Position numbers and translations under genes: made by a program. A stretch of 64,000 nt of DNA from Azolla caroliniana. Lineage: Eukaryota > Polypodiophyta. Where the stretch lies: assembly GCA_043228905.1 (NCBI GenBank), contig JBHGNT010000001.1:806001-870000 (forward strand), in the 5' to 3' direction. The notes beneath the pieces were generated by a model. It saw only the letters and a program-made list of their open reading frames with translations. It was not told where the DNA came from and searched no databases. Of the stretch, positions 1 through 11,231 are shown one piece after another (position 1 is the stretch's first letter; each line of letters starts with the position of its first letter).

Positions 1-1786
1 TCCGAAGGTATCATTCTTTGTAGCTTCAATTGAATAGGATGGCTTAATTAGAACTAATAGTAGTACAATATGCCATGTTAGATACACAAAATAGATTAAC
101 GCCAAGGAGGTCAATAAGGTCAAGATTTGGTGTTCCAAAACATTACAACCATATTTGGAAGACGTTATTGGCATTAGCAATGTTGCTACACCAATTTGCA
201 AGTTTATTGGAAGGATCACATGAGCTTGATTGGATTTTTATTGGGAATAAGAGTCTTGTCATGGTATCGGCAAATGATGTTTATTGGGAAGTATAGTTGG
301 ATTGTGGAAAAAGTTAGAAAGGTCTGGGGCTTTCATTAGCCCATATCTTCATATCATGGGTTTACCTGTCTTTAACTAGAGTGCCAAATCATTGTTTGAG
401 TGTGTTTTTGTGTATATAGATTTGGAAGGCATATCACCTCATTTCCAATATATTTTGGAGTATTTATGATATTAGGAGCTATTATTTAATCAGCGAATGA
501 AAATTGCATTTATTGTTTATTCTCTAATTGGCAGAAAGTGGTATGTCTTGTGAGGCTAATAGGCATTCTTCTATGGCAATTCTCATTATTAGAAAAGTCA
601 ATTAGTTAAAATATCACGAAGTTATGCTAAAGGAGTGGAATCACAGGTCTCACTCTGAAAATGTTGCAGCCTTGCATCCTATTGTAATTGCATTGTAGCA
701 ATTCCAATACAAATTAGATAGACCAAGCACTACACATACACCATTGTAGCTTCAATGAAACAAAGTGAATGGGCAAAGGTCAAACCGCTAAGGCATTTGT
801 CACATCAAGAAGGAAATATGTAAGTTGGCAAGCCATCATGTTCGTGACTTGATTTGGTCTAGAGGATTGAATAGTATCCCTAGGGATTCAATTTCCCCTA
901 TGCAAAATAGTTTTAGCGGTATTAAGATGTTCATATTGAGATTTCCATGTACGCAAAATGAAGGAGAGGCTAAAGTCATTAGCAAAGAAAAACAAACAAT
1001 TTAATCCATTGATGGTAAGGAATGGTATGCCCAATAGCATATATATATATATATATAAAAGATACACACTAGTATAGCAAAGGATGTATACTTTTAACAA
1101 TTAGGTACATTGAGGTGTGTTCTAGATATTATGTCCTAATGGTTTATTTGTGTTACTTGAATTGAACACGTTTAGGGTTTAGGGTTATGGTAACACACAC
1201 ACAAGCTTCATGACAGCACTTTGAAAGCCAAAAAGGAAGGAAATATGTACCAAATAGTGTTTAACAATCCATAGTAATGCGTGCCATAAAGTTTACATGA
1301 AAACCCCCACAAATAACTACAAATTGTATATCCATAATCCTTTTATCTTGTATATATAACTTGCAGGCAGATAGACAAATAGACATATTATCTAGTCATG
1401 GTAGAAGGTCAATTTTGACCTATGGAGAGTCAAAGATGCAAATATATTTGATTATCATCCTCGGATGTCTGACACAAAGAGAGACGAGCACATGGAGGTT
1501 GAGAATGGGTGAAACTCTGTAATTAGAAGACAATGTGTGTATATTGGAATACGAAAGGATACTGTTGGAAACCTCAGGCACCACCACACTATAGATTAGT
1601 AAATAGAATGCAAAGCCAGTATGGTATATATATATATATATATAATCATATGTGAACCTGACATAATCACATGTAAGCCTGACAAAGAACTAGAATAAAA
1701 AGAAAACCATGATGGATATTTGGATAATGTGAATGGAATGATGAATAAACTATGATATATATATATATATATATAGACAGAGATTA
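1..1786. other. Intergenic, no supportable gene
   Basis: No reading frame here has plant-gene character. Visible structure is limited to short (TA)n tracts near 1038-1057, 1625-1643 and 1757-1774 and a short telomere-like repeat at 1171. The 3' end of the RING gene lies just beyond. Confidence 0.6.
1171..1187. repeat. Short interstitial telomere-like repeat
   Basis: TTTAGGGTTTAGGGTTA is two and a half units of the plant telomere repeat. It is too short to show a fusion or healed break; such tracts occur by chance or by repair-mediated insertion. Confidence 0.5.
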
Positions 1787-2573
1787 TCAGTAAATGTCAA
1801 GGATCTCTCTAATGTATCTATTGCAAAGAGGGCATGTCCCTCTACCCCTCCACAACTCTCGGGTACATGTGCGACAAAATGTGTGGCCGCAAGGGACAAA
1901 GCAAGCACCTTTCAACCCAACCATGCACACACAACACAAAGGATCAAGTTGTTCCGTCGGCTCCTCCCATGTGTCCCATGGACCTGCCTCGTATGATGTA
2001 TCTACAGGCACTACACATTCGTCTTCTGGACTATGTTCATCTCTTTGTGCTAGAAATGTGCTCAATGGAGCCCTTGTACCATGAGTAGTACTTGGTCTAG
2101 TGTTGGGTTGAATTGATGATGATGTCATTGACACTGATGATGAGGACGGTGGCATTGATGATGAAGATGACGATGACGAGGATGGTGGAAATGATGGTGA
2201 TGGAATTGATGATAAGGATGATTGATTCTCATGAGATTTGAATGAAGATGATGATGGATTCTCATGAGATGATGTTGATGGAATTAACATGTCGGATAAT
2301 GGAATCTCCAGAGACTTGGATGATGAAGATGAGGATGGTTTCTCAGGAGATTTAGATGATGGATTCTCACATATACATGGTGATGCCTTAGATGACGTTG
2401 AAGTTGAAGTTGAAGACATAGGTGCTATCAGGGTTGCCCCAACAGACAGTTGAGGTAAAGTCTGTGGTAAAGGGAGAAATGAGGAAGAATCATGAAGACT
2501 TGATGATGATAACGATGGTGGGTTCTCACTTATCGGTGCCACCGCTGCAGATGGTTGTAAAGCACATGACATC

Positions 2574-2612
<39 letters not shown>

Positions 2613-3889
2613 TTCTCACTCTCAACCACAGTATCCCAGCTTGAACTCGAATCTGAGCGTAACGACTCTGGGCCTGATAGCACATCATCATCAACAAGTT
2701 CAAACATATTCAATCCATTTTTCCAAGGATTTGACATCAAAACTCTGCCATCTAACATCTTGTCGTTGTCACATAGACTAGTTCTCGTTGCAATGACATC
2801 ATCATGCGGCACCCGGTAACTAGTTTGTAGCAATGATTCTGATGTCTCAGTGGTGCTTTTCACACTGCTCTGGCCGACAATCTTTGTCTCTGCCTTTGCA
2901 AATAGCTTAGCGATGCTCTCCACATTCTGATCACTCTTTGTAAGGTCACCTTTCAAAAGAATATGATCCTCTTTTCTCTTATTAGACAGCATGCTAACAA
3001 TCCTCTTTACAAGCTTCCTGTGAGGAGAATAGGCACGGTTTCCCATCATAACTAACTCGGTGCAGCTTGGTACAGCCACATCCTGTTGATTGACTAAATC
3101 TTTAAATAATTCCTGGGTCCTTTGGATAGACATTGAACTAGGGGATAAACTTACAGATCTTTCCCATCCACCTGCTTCATAAATAATGTTGATACCACCT
3201 GATTCCCTATCTTCTGAATAGTCTGAATGTGATGATGCATTTTGATCCATCTGAGATTCGTTTGAGATTCCAATTCCCTCCAAAACAAAATAATGATTCT
3301 TAATAGGATACAATGGACTCATACCTTGTATTAAAAATGGACCATTTCCTGCTTCAAAATGACATAGCACCCTCTTGAGATTATAGTCTAATAGTAACAA
3401 ATTCATGTAATCTTCTTTACTTTTGGATTGCTGATACATGGCTTCTTCAATAATAGGCACCGACACAGCAACTCTTGATCTCCATTCAAAGCTAAAATCA
3501 CACTTCCATTGAAGCAAAAGAGAGTGAATCTTGATTGAAATCTGTTTCCGATCTTCAGAGTTTTTTGGAAGGACCCAATTCCGAGAACCAGATATCAGTG
3601 ACGATAACGATAATGACATTGGTGATGATGATAATGACACTGGTGATGATGATGATGACAATGACGATAAGTTCCTTGAAACTTTGGATGCTAGAGGTGA
3701 GAAGGAGCAACGAAGTCCTTCACCACAACTTCGTGTATCAACGATATCAACAAGTTTTTGAGATTTTCGTTGGAGCATAAAAGCTTTCTCGACAGCCACT
3801 TCGACGAGCTTTTCAAGCCCTTTACGGGAGCCAGTAACATCTTTCCTACTATCTACAATTTTGTTTGGTGGATGTGCTAACAAGCTCAT
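1787..3889 (-). CDS. Serine-rich RING-HC (C3HC4) protein, probable E3 ubiquitin ligase
   Basis: One uninterrupted 700-codon frame. The C-terminus holds a complete C3HC4 RING at about residues 652-689 (C-x2-C-x11-C-x-H-x2-C-x2-C-x10-C-x2-C), ending in the RELWRGRGTCPLCNRYIREILDIY-type tail that I associate with a plant RING-HC family, so transfer of ubiquitin from an E2 is the likely activity. The substrate is unknown. The N-terminal 250 residues look globular (a KIHSLLLQWKCDFSFEWRSR stretch and a LLLLDYNLKRVLCHFEAG segment). Residues about 430-620 are a low-complexity Ser/Pro region with long Ser runs, produced by TGA/ATG triplet repeats on the + strand. The start at 3889 is the first ATG after an upstream 3' splice site and a 6-codon uORF. 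RING identification is firm; biological role is not known. Confidence 0.85.
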
Positions 3890-3908
3890 TGTTAAAAGAC
3901 TTCTCTAG

Positions 3909-3929
3909 TTAAACCGTAACCACAAACAT
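3909..3929 (-). promoter_or_regulatory. Six-codon upstream ORF in the RING gene leader
   Basis: After the inferred 3' splice site at 3947 the leader contains ATG-TTT-GTG-GTT-ACG-GTT-TAA, which ends 19 nt before the main ATG and is out of frame with it. An intact uORF this close could lower translation of the RING protein. Existence depends on the inferred 5'UTR splice. Confidence 0.5.
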
Positions 3930-3946
3930 TGCTGCGATAGAAACCC

Positions 3947-5549
3947 CTGCAATATATATAAAAGCAAGCATAATGAACTGTTGGATTAAAAGAAACTCAA
4001 GAAAAAAATGAAAAGGGCATACGAGATTCAATACAATGAAGAAGAAATTCAAAATAGGCGCTTCATAATTCTCTTGGAGGCCAATTTTCACATATAGACA
4101 TGTGGCCTTAAGTAAGCTATGACATAAGATAGCTTCCCTCGATGTGAGTCAATGATCTCTATTGCCTTGCGGCTAGAAAAAGTCAGGAGAACGAAAACGT
4201 ATAAAGTCAAGAGAAAGAAAAAGTATAAATGATGGGGCATTCCAATCCCAATGAGAAATTGATGACAATTGAATTCAAAACCAGGTATGCGTGGTAGGCT
4301 ATGATTTCTTTTTTCCACATAAGGCTATGATAGGGACCATCTACATTTTAATTACAAAGAATATTTGCATTTTATATAACAACCGTATGGATCATCAAGA
4401 CCATGCAATGCAATCTTTACCGCAGTTTCTTTGTCTTTTGCCATTTTTTTTGCAAATGGCAAAGCTTTAAGAAATTTGACAGTGACTTGCAATTGGACAA
4501 ATCAAAGCTTTCAAAGGGAATCTTTGCTCACTTTTATTGCCATCACAGTTGACCAAAACATGGCAATGATTATCAGTAGATTCTCTCCCACATTGAATTA
4601 TGCTTGGAAATACACATATGGCTTAATATAATGGAGGCCTAATTATGTTGAGTAAAGCAGGTTTGATTCACATTCATCTGCCTTCTGGGAACAGTCTACA
4701 AAAAGTAGATAACTCAATTTGAAAGCATTAACTTTTGACAAGAAACCTTAATTGGTTTGGTTGGACCGATTCAAATCTTGCCACAAAGGCAATGAAACCT
4801 ATCCTTTTTTCTTTTTCCTGCTGCGCTTATACGTTACCGTATGCCAGAAAGTAAATAGAAACTCATTTTATCCTTCTCCATTTATATGTTGCTATATGAC
4901 ATAAAAGAACGGAAAGGAAATGGTTTTGTTTTCCTTTTTCAGCTGTATGATCAAGCATCCTAATTTTATGACCCCTGAATTCAACCTTTTCATATGACCT
5001 CCAACATACACGTATTTTTAACATGATACATAAAGATTGTGATTTTCATAGGTTGACTGAAATCCATATAGTAAAATTAGTCTAAACAAAGAAACCGATA
5101 TGTAGGACTCGTCTTATCATTCTCCCTGTTTATTTCCGATCAATATAAACTAACAAGGTTTCATCGAAGATTACTGTTTGAAGAAAACCCAAAGATGTAA
5201 TTCGATTGAGAATCTAATCCACATAGATACACCCGCACATATACGTAATACATTTGCACATGTATACGTACACCAATTTGCCTATCTATGCATAGGTATA
5301 TACCTATATGCATTCATACATATATATTTGATCAGATTCTTACAAAGGCCATACGTTAGGTCCCATTAGAAACTTTGATTGAAAATTGAATAGACCAGAC
5401 ATTGGCTATACATTGCTATTATTATTACACGCCCTGATTCAATTACCAATGCTTGAATATTGATACGAATCAAATGAGGGGCAGGGAAAAAGGTTTAAAA
5501 TTTTTAAAAAAAACGATCAGAATCTTGCTAAAGGAAAAAATCAGCTTAC
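3947..5549 (-). other. Probable 5'UTR intron of the RING gene
   Basis: On the minus strand a good donor (CTAAG|gtaagc, exon ending at 5550) and a good acceptor (tatatattgcag|GGG, exon resuming at 3946) bracket 1.6 kb with no coding frame. This fits a leader intron, common in plant regulatory genes. No transcript evidence. Confidence 0.5.
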
Positions 5550-6100
5550 CTTAGATTGAAAACATCAAATCCAGGAAAGAGTGATGGTGAAGATGAAGTG
5601 AAGAAGAAGAATGGGATCTTTTTACAAGTGGTTCAAATATCGCGCTTCTAGCTCTGTTTTTACCTCTCTATTTTCCTGTCTGTCTGTCTCTCTCTCTCAT
5701 CTATCTGTTTTCGTCTCCCTCTCCCTTCTCTCGGTTTCTTTATTTCGTCTCTTCTTCTTCTTCAAAGAAATGAGAGAAAAGAGAGAGAGAGAGAGAGAGT
5801 TTGGCAGGTTTCTTGGCGCGCTAACTCCTCCTCCATTTGGGGTGGGGGGTGTAGGAGGGAGGGGCAGCATTTATCTCTCTCTTATTTTTATTATTATTTT
5901 TCCTCATTTCTTCTCTCTCTTCTTTCTTTCCCTTCTTTTTATTTTCCTTGACCTTTTGGATTTTATCCCCCCCCCCCCTTCCTTCTTGCGTATTTTTTCT
6001 TCTCTTTTCTCTTTTAAATTCGTTAACGGGCACATTTTATTATTTAGATTTATTAATTAGTTAATTAAGTAAAAGGGGTTCTAAAATCTTCGAGGCTCAA
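5550..6100 (-). promoter_or_regulatory. Probable leader exon and promoter of the RING gene, GA/CT-rich
   Basis: Sequence upstream of the inferred leader-exon donor is strongly purine-rich on the minus strand. It includes (GA)n at about 5780-5800 and CT-rich tracts at 5680-5760 and 5870-6010. GA/CT tracts are typical of plant 5'UTRs and core promoters. A transcription start cannot be placed. Confidence 0.35.
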
Positions 6101-6914
6101 GCCTTTAGCAGGGAGAACAAAATTTGTAATATTGGAAAAATAATAGTGGCACGACATTCTTTCTTCTTCTTCTTCTTTTTGATAAGTGGCATGACATTCT
6201 CTTCTCTTCTCTTCTCTTCTCAATTCTATTCTCTTCGTGTGGTCAAATTCAAATATCAAGCAATCTTGCTATGTTCTGTAGCAACATACGAAGAGGCTTA
6301 GCTCCACCCATATGAAGCCGCTAACAACGCTCCTCTATGCTTAATATGAATATGCTAATGGTTGCTTCTAAGACATTGTCAGGTTTGATGCCCACAATGT
6401 TAGCATAGTTTAGGCCTAGGACAATTAACGAGTACATTGGAACGTTTTCCATCTTTTCCTAGTTGAATTTAGATTTCAGGCAACCCTCCTTGCGTAATCT
6501 GAAGTAGGTCATGGCATACAAAGAGGCCTAGCTCCACCCATATGGAACCACGTGAGCACCTAGGGGATATATTCACCTAGAGATATATAAACCATATGAC
6601 TCTTCCTATCTTATGTAATTCGCATTGAACATGATTTGCTTCATCAAAACATCATTTTTTGTATATGCAACAATCCTCATTGTTGTGGCAAAAGCCTTTC
6701 TAGCTTCATGACAAAGTTGAGTATTTTTTAACAATGTTGAGGTCCCCACTTTAGGTTTAGAGGTTCTTTTCTTTTCTTTTTCTAAACAAGATATCCTTCC
6801 ATTAGTTTAAAAAAACATATCTACTACAAAATGCAACCCACTTATTTTACAAAAATGAGAGATGAATTGGGAGGTTTAGAGGTTCTTTCTTGGCATGCAT
6901 ATTTCGACTTCTTT
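6101..6914. other. Intergenic, nothing recognised
   Basis: AT-rich sequence with short TTC and TTCTC simple repeats near 6160-6225. No frame with recognisable protein similarity. Confidence 0.5.
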
Positions 6915-7200
6915 TCCCATTTGTTTATACCTAATAAGTTTCTCTACATATGCCTCCTCGAGAATACGATGGAGGAAAGCGGTTTTCACATTTATTTGCT
7001 CTAGCTCCACATCCTCCTCCACCTCGATGTGAAGTAGCAATTATAACATCAACACCTTTATAATTGGAGAAGTTTTCATCAAAATCAACTACACATTGCT
7101 ACTTTATCTGTTAGTGACAAATCATGTGTTGCATTTTGAATTTGAGCTTTGAAATGTGAACTTTAACATGTACATCCACTTTCCTGGTTTTGCTCATCAA
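6915..7200 (-). mobile_element. Decayed Copia reverse-transcriptase fragment
   Basis: Reading the minus strand with frame changes gives in order a KWMYMLKF stretch (compare the GCKWVYKVKF start of Copia RT), VDFDENFSNYK (compare the GIDYxEIFSPV motif), then LEQINVKTAFLHRILEEAYVEK (compare LEQMDVKTAFLHGDLEEEIYM). Stops and at least one frameshift separate the pieces, and flanking LTRs were not found. It is much older than the Copia element at 9.5-20.8 kb. Family assignment rests on motif recognition only. Confidence 0.45.
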
Positions 7201-9530
7201 CTAAATGCAATAAGTTTCAACCACTGTATGGTGAACTTCTACCCATGTCCCCTTGCTTCTACTCATGGCCCCTTGATCCTTCCCAATGGTTGTGGTTGCA
7301 CCTCTTGTGCACTTAATGAAGAAATTGTACTTCATTGGACCACCCTCTTTGTGGTGTAGACTTACCCTTGGTCAAGTGGCACTTTGTCTCGTGAGATTAG
7401 GATCCATTTATTAGTATACCATGCAGGCTCACAACAAACTCTTCAACAATGTAAGATTAACACTAGTTAGTAACAAGCTTATTATTCTATTAACAAGACT
7501 TATATGCATAGAAATAGAATCAAAGTTCAATCGATAATGATATAAAATATATCTTGCAAGAAAAATCACATTACAACCACTTGGATCTTTCTATGTTAAT
7601 TTGTGCAATGTTTACACATGGTCAGTCGGTCACCATCCTATTGTTCAGATTTAAAGTTCTAAACAATCATCAACCAACCCAACAATCTCTTTCCATTCAC
7701 AAAATGGCATTCTACTTATTTAAGGATTATCCACGTTCTCTTTATATTTTACACCTATCACTATGATATATTTATTTCTTCCCTCTACATGGCAATACAT
7801 GGCACACTCATGGAACACCGGATTCGAAGAAGAAACCCCAAGATAATTGAGAGGAGTTTGAAGGGTTTATGTTGTGTAGAAAATTCAATGCTTGTTAGGA
7901 TGACATCATCGATATCAAACTAATATGCAATTGGGGGGATGGTCCACAAGATTGATGGCGGTGGTTCTAGTGCAACCACATTATCAACACAAGGGGTGGG
8001 GAAGTAGTTGATCCTTTGTTGGGCTCAAGAAGAGGGGAGTACAAACCTCAGAGAGGATGTTTGTGTGGTCCGTGATGTCTTGGTTCCACTAGGAAACAAG
8101 ACAACAAACCTCGTTCATTGCGTTCATTGTGATCTCTTGATAAGCTTGATCAATATTCGTCCATATCATGAGGCTACCTAAACATTCATACGCATATATG
8201 CCTCGTTGGAATCAACCATCATTGGTCCATGCATGTCAAAATGCTTTACTTTCCCAAAACCAATCTCAAATTGTTGTCATTGTACTTGTCACATGCTCTT
8301 AAAATGTCATATAGACATTTTAAAAGGGTGATCATATATTAACTTAGCAGTTGTATTGCCCTTTGTTGTCATTCAAACTCAAATTGTTGTCATCGTGCTT
8401 GCCATGTATTCTCCATATATAGATATATACAACCCGTATGGATGGCAATGGTTTTCTCCAATAGAACAAATTTAAAATATACTTCATTTGACGATTACAA
8501 AATACCACAAGATACCCCTGCAAATTGTGCCCTCACTATTCTATCATGAAAACTAATAATAATATAACGGAATTATCTCAATCATTTACATTGATAAGAT
8601 AAACCTAGCCCATAGTGGTTATCCCTACCTACTACCAGCAAGTACTCATTACTCATCCCAAGTACCAAACAAAATTTGCATTTTATATTCCTTACTTTTA
8701 GATCTTGTTGATGAATCAAAGTCCTCGTCGTCAAAGTTCAATCAAGTATACAACACAATCATAATTTATCCCTATAAGGCTCCTATATTTTTTTAGTTAT
8801 CATTGTCTTGACTAAAAAAGACAACTTCTCAACATTAGTGCATGACTCTTGGGAAATAAAGTATTTGTCATTTATCAATATGACGCTTGACAAGTATAAT
8901 TTCTTTTCTATTAAACACCACTTCTCTTCTTGTTTCACATTCAAAACAATTGTGTTTGGAAACACAAAGGAAAGTGCTTCACATAATATATGTTTTTCTT
9001 TGATTATTTCCACCCAAGTCTCTCCTTTCATAATTATATAATGTGCAACAATACACCTTCATCATCCGTCTCAAGCCCAAACACTTCAATGATAATTTAT
9101 TCATCCACGATCTACATATTGACTTTGAACATCATACTGCCACCAAATATCATCCTTTCATTGCATTAAAAAAAAAGTCGGGTGCCAATCATTACCCTAT
9201 AGAGATATATTATAGTCTCAAGGTCATTCATACTAAATCTGGCTTTGTAAAAAGGCATCACCATTGAAGAAAGCAAGATGTCGCATGGTCTCCTCAAATG
9301 GCCATATTTGCACTCCCAACTCTCATCAACCTAGTAAACATAGCATTTGACAATTTTATGGGTGTAATCAACACGTTGGGTAAAGACTCAAGACTTGAGG
9401 CTTAAGTTCCACCTTAGATCAAAATGTGATTGTTTTTAAACCTATTGTACCATGCTCATAAGTTGGCTTAGTATTTTCTCTGAATGACAACCAACCTACA
9501 TCAACTGGTGGGATCATTTTGGGTATTATC
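7201..9530. other. Intergenic, possible older retroelement debris
   Basis: No intact gene. A minus-strand IDDVILTS stretch near 7890-7915 resembles the Copia YVDD motif but lies on the wrong side of the RT relic for a single colinear element. Nothing else is recognisable. Confidence 0.4.
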
Positions 9531-9535
9531 ACAAC
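9531..9535 (+). repeat. Left target-site duplication of the Copia element (acaac)
   Basis: Identical to 20828-20832, directly flanking the TG...CA ends of the two Copia LTRs. Confidence 0.92.
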
Positions 9536-9727
9536 TGTTGAGAATCAAGCTCAACTTGGTCTAGTGTGTGAACTCACCCTGAGAGTGAATAGACACTCCA
9601 ATGGTCAAGAGTCACCATTATGTCACCACTTTGTATTCTAGCATTATGATTCTATGACACATAACTTATGAGCTTTCACATTCCCCATGCTCCATGAGCC
9701 TTGTAGTTAATGAAGAGAGAGGGTGAC

Positions 9728-9735
9728 TATATAAA
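9728..9735 (+). promoter_or_regulatory. Copia LTR TATA box
   Basis: TATATAAA in the LTR, also present in the 3' LTR near 20655. The Gypsy insertion lies about 70 bp downstream, so it separates the promoter from the Copia body. Confidence 0.7.
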
Positions 9736-9796
9736 GCACCCTCCTCCCACCTTGTATAGTGTTGAGTCTTTCTCCTTTGCTAATATACTTAACCTT

Positions 9797-9801
9797 GCGT
9801 A
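9797..9801 (+). repeat. Left target-site duplication of the Gypsy element (gcgta)
   Basis: Same five bases occur at 15091-15095. The uninterrupted Copia 3' LTR has a single gcgta at this position, which proves the duplication. Confidence 0.95.
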
Positions 9802-10154
9802 TGTCAAGATTCGAACTCTTGACACGACCATGTTATAATCTAGTATTATGAGTTAACCAAGATATCTAGTACTAGTTATGTATGTAATTGGTCCTTATTA
9901 TTTTGCTAGCATCATGTGCATAGTTGCTCCCTTGTAGTATTTACACTTGGCACATGCATGCATACCTACATGCTCTATTGTAGATTTACATGCGTGCAAC
10001 AAGTATGCATGCCATGTAGTATAAATAGAGGAGTTCACCTTGAAGGAATTCAAGGTGAACAACACCAGTTATGGAGTCTTTCCTTTAATACTATCTTCTT
10101 TCTTGTCCATTTGGTTATCTTCTTGCTTGTCTCTTGAGCTTATGATCCGTGACA
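9802..10154 (+). repeat. Gypsy 5' LTR (353 bp)
   Basis: Starts TGTCAAG and ends CCGTGACA. Same length as the 3' LTR at 14738-15090. TATA box at 10020, followed by a 12-bp-arm hairpin and the self-primer sequence. Confidence 0.95.
10020..10062 (+). promoter_or_regulatory. Gypsy LTR TATA box, start-site hairpin and 11-nt self-primer
   Basis: TATAAATA at 10020-10027. A perfect inverted repeat follows: GTTCACCTTGAA at 10033-10044, loop GGAA, TTCAAGGTGAAC at 10049-10060. AAGGTGAACAA at 10052-10062 starts 32 nt after the TATA box, where plant transcripts normally begin, and is the exact reverse complement of 10157-10167. The RNA 5' end could thus fold onto the primer site. In the 3' LTR the left hairpin arm carries one C-to-T change but the primer is unchanged. 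Confidence 0.7.
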
Positions 10155-10156
10155 GT

Positions 10157-10167
10157 TTGTTCACCTT
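10157..10167 (+). promoter_or_regulatory. Gypsy primer-binding site for self-priming
   Basis: TTGTTCACCTT begins 2 nt after the 5' LTR and pairs perfectly (11/11) with AAGGTGAACAA at 10052-10062. There is no TGGTATCAGAGC-type tRNA site here. The 11-nt length equals that reported for Tf1 self-priming. Confidence 0.7.
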
Positions 10168-10203
10168 CCATCCTCATAGCTCTCCCTCTCATAAGCCATA
10201 GCT

Positions 10204-11172
10204 ATGTCCGACTCAACTAGTGAGTTAGGCCAAATAATGGTAGCCTTACGACAACTGCAGCTTGAAAATGAAGCTCTTCGAAATTCTTTACAAGAACTTC
10301 AAGTCGGTACCTCCCTATCCTCACAACCCCCGAACCCTAGTCTCCCACAACAACCTAGCCTAGAGCCCGATCTTCTACCAACATCTAGCCTAGCTTCGTC
10401 ACAGTTTCTTGAGCCTAAGGTTAGCCTCCCAGAAAAATTTGATGGAACGAGGTCGCGTTTCCGAGGGTTCATCAACCAAGTTCGACTTATCATTCGGCTA
10501 CAACCTCAACGTTATGGAGATGGTCTTCGACAAGTCGGCCTTGTGGGCACCCTTCTCTCCGGTCCGGCCCAAGCTTGGTTTGCACCATTGGTAGAAACCT
10601 CATCACCTTTATTGGAGGACTTTCCCGCCTTCCTGGCCGAGTTAGAGGCCACATTTGGAGAGACGGACCGACGACGTACAACTCTTAACAAGATTTATGC
10701 ACTCGAACAAGGTTCACGTGCAACTTCGGTCTATGCTTCCGAATTTCGACAACTAGCATGCGACGTCAATTGGGATGATCAAGCTTTAGCTGATCACTTT
10801 CGGCGCGGCCTTCGAAGCAATGTCAAGAATCTTCTCTTAAACTTTCCGGAGCCCACCTCGTTATCCCAAGCGATTTCACAAGCAGTCCATTGTGACAATC
10901 GTCTTTTCGAATTTCGCCAAGAAGAGCGCCGGACTTGGGTTCCATCTCATTCACTTCCACGCCACGCCCCGGTCATACAATCCCAAGCATCCTCACACTC
11001 GCCTACTTTGGCAGATGCTCCTATCCCCATGGAAATTGATCAAGCCCGATTTCGGCCATTGACTGATGTTGAACGACAATTTCGGCGAGCTAATGGCTTG
11101 TGCATGTATTGTGGCGCCTCCGGTCATGTCGTTCGCCATTGTCCTAGGAGTACTCGCCCACAATTCCATTGA
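10204..11172 (+). CDS. gag: Gypsy gag polyprotein (capsid and zinc knuckle)
   Basis: 322 codons from the first ATG after the primer site. An N-terminal coiled-coil-like Gln/Leu-rich segment and a Pro/Ser-rich linker precede a capsid domain (LPEKFDGTRSRFRGFINQ, then AWF and EATFG motifs, about residues 75-225). A single CCHC knuckle CMYCGASGHVVRHC lies near residue 300. The protein would package element RNA in cytoplasmic particles. The capsid is of the sushi/Tf1/Tcn1 type, the kind later domesticated in mammals. It ends at a TGA, with a second in-frame stop at 11218; pol opens in another frame only at 11232. Confidence 0.88.
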   Translation: MSDSTSELGQIMVALRQLQLENEALRNSLQELQVGTSLSSQPPNPSLPQQPSLEPDLLPTSSLASSQFLEPKVSLPEKFDGTRSRFRGFINQVRLIIRLQPQRYGDGLRQVGLVGTLLSGPAQAWFAPLVETSSPLLEDFPAFLAELEATFGETDRRRTTLNKIYALEQGSRATSVYASEFRQLACDVNWDDQALADHFRRGLRSNVKNLLLNFPEPTSLSQAISQAVHCDNRLFEFRQEERRTWVPSHSLPRHAPVIQSQASSHSPTLADAPIPMEIDQARFRPLTDVERQFRRANGLCMYCGASGHVVRHCPRSTRPQFH

Positions 11173-11231
11173 GCTAACGAATCCCAACATCCGGAAAACG
11201 ACATTGTTTGGTTGCAATAGGAGCCATGTAA

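Larger units (their letters stand above)
9536..9801 (+). repeat. Copia 5' LTR, left part
   Basis: Aligns with 20446 onward of the 3' LTR. It is interrupted at 9801/9802 by the Gypsy insertion and resumes after 15090. A TATA element (TATATAAA) lies at 9728-9735. Relative to the 3' LTR it lacks 18 bp near 9633, the left arm of a small palindrome. Confidence 0.93.

Noticed and set aside
5611-6060. 149-codon Ser/Leu/Phe-rich frame
   Set aside because: Translation of CT-rich simple sequence in the probable RING-gene leader and promoter.
7890-7915. YVDD-like motif on the minus strand
   Set aside because: Lies upstream of the RT relic on that strand and so is out of order; too short to call alone.
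9916-10137. 73-codon frame also found at 14852-15073
   Set aside because: It lies wholly in the Gypsy LTR and recurs only because the LTR is duplicated.
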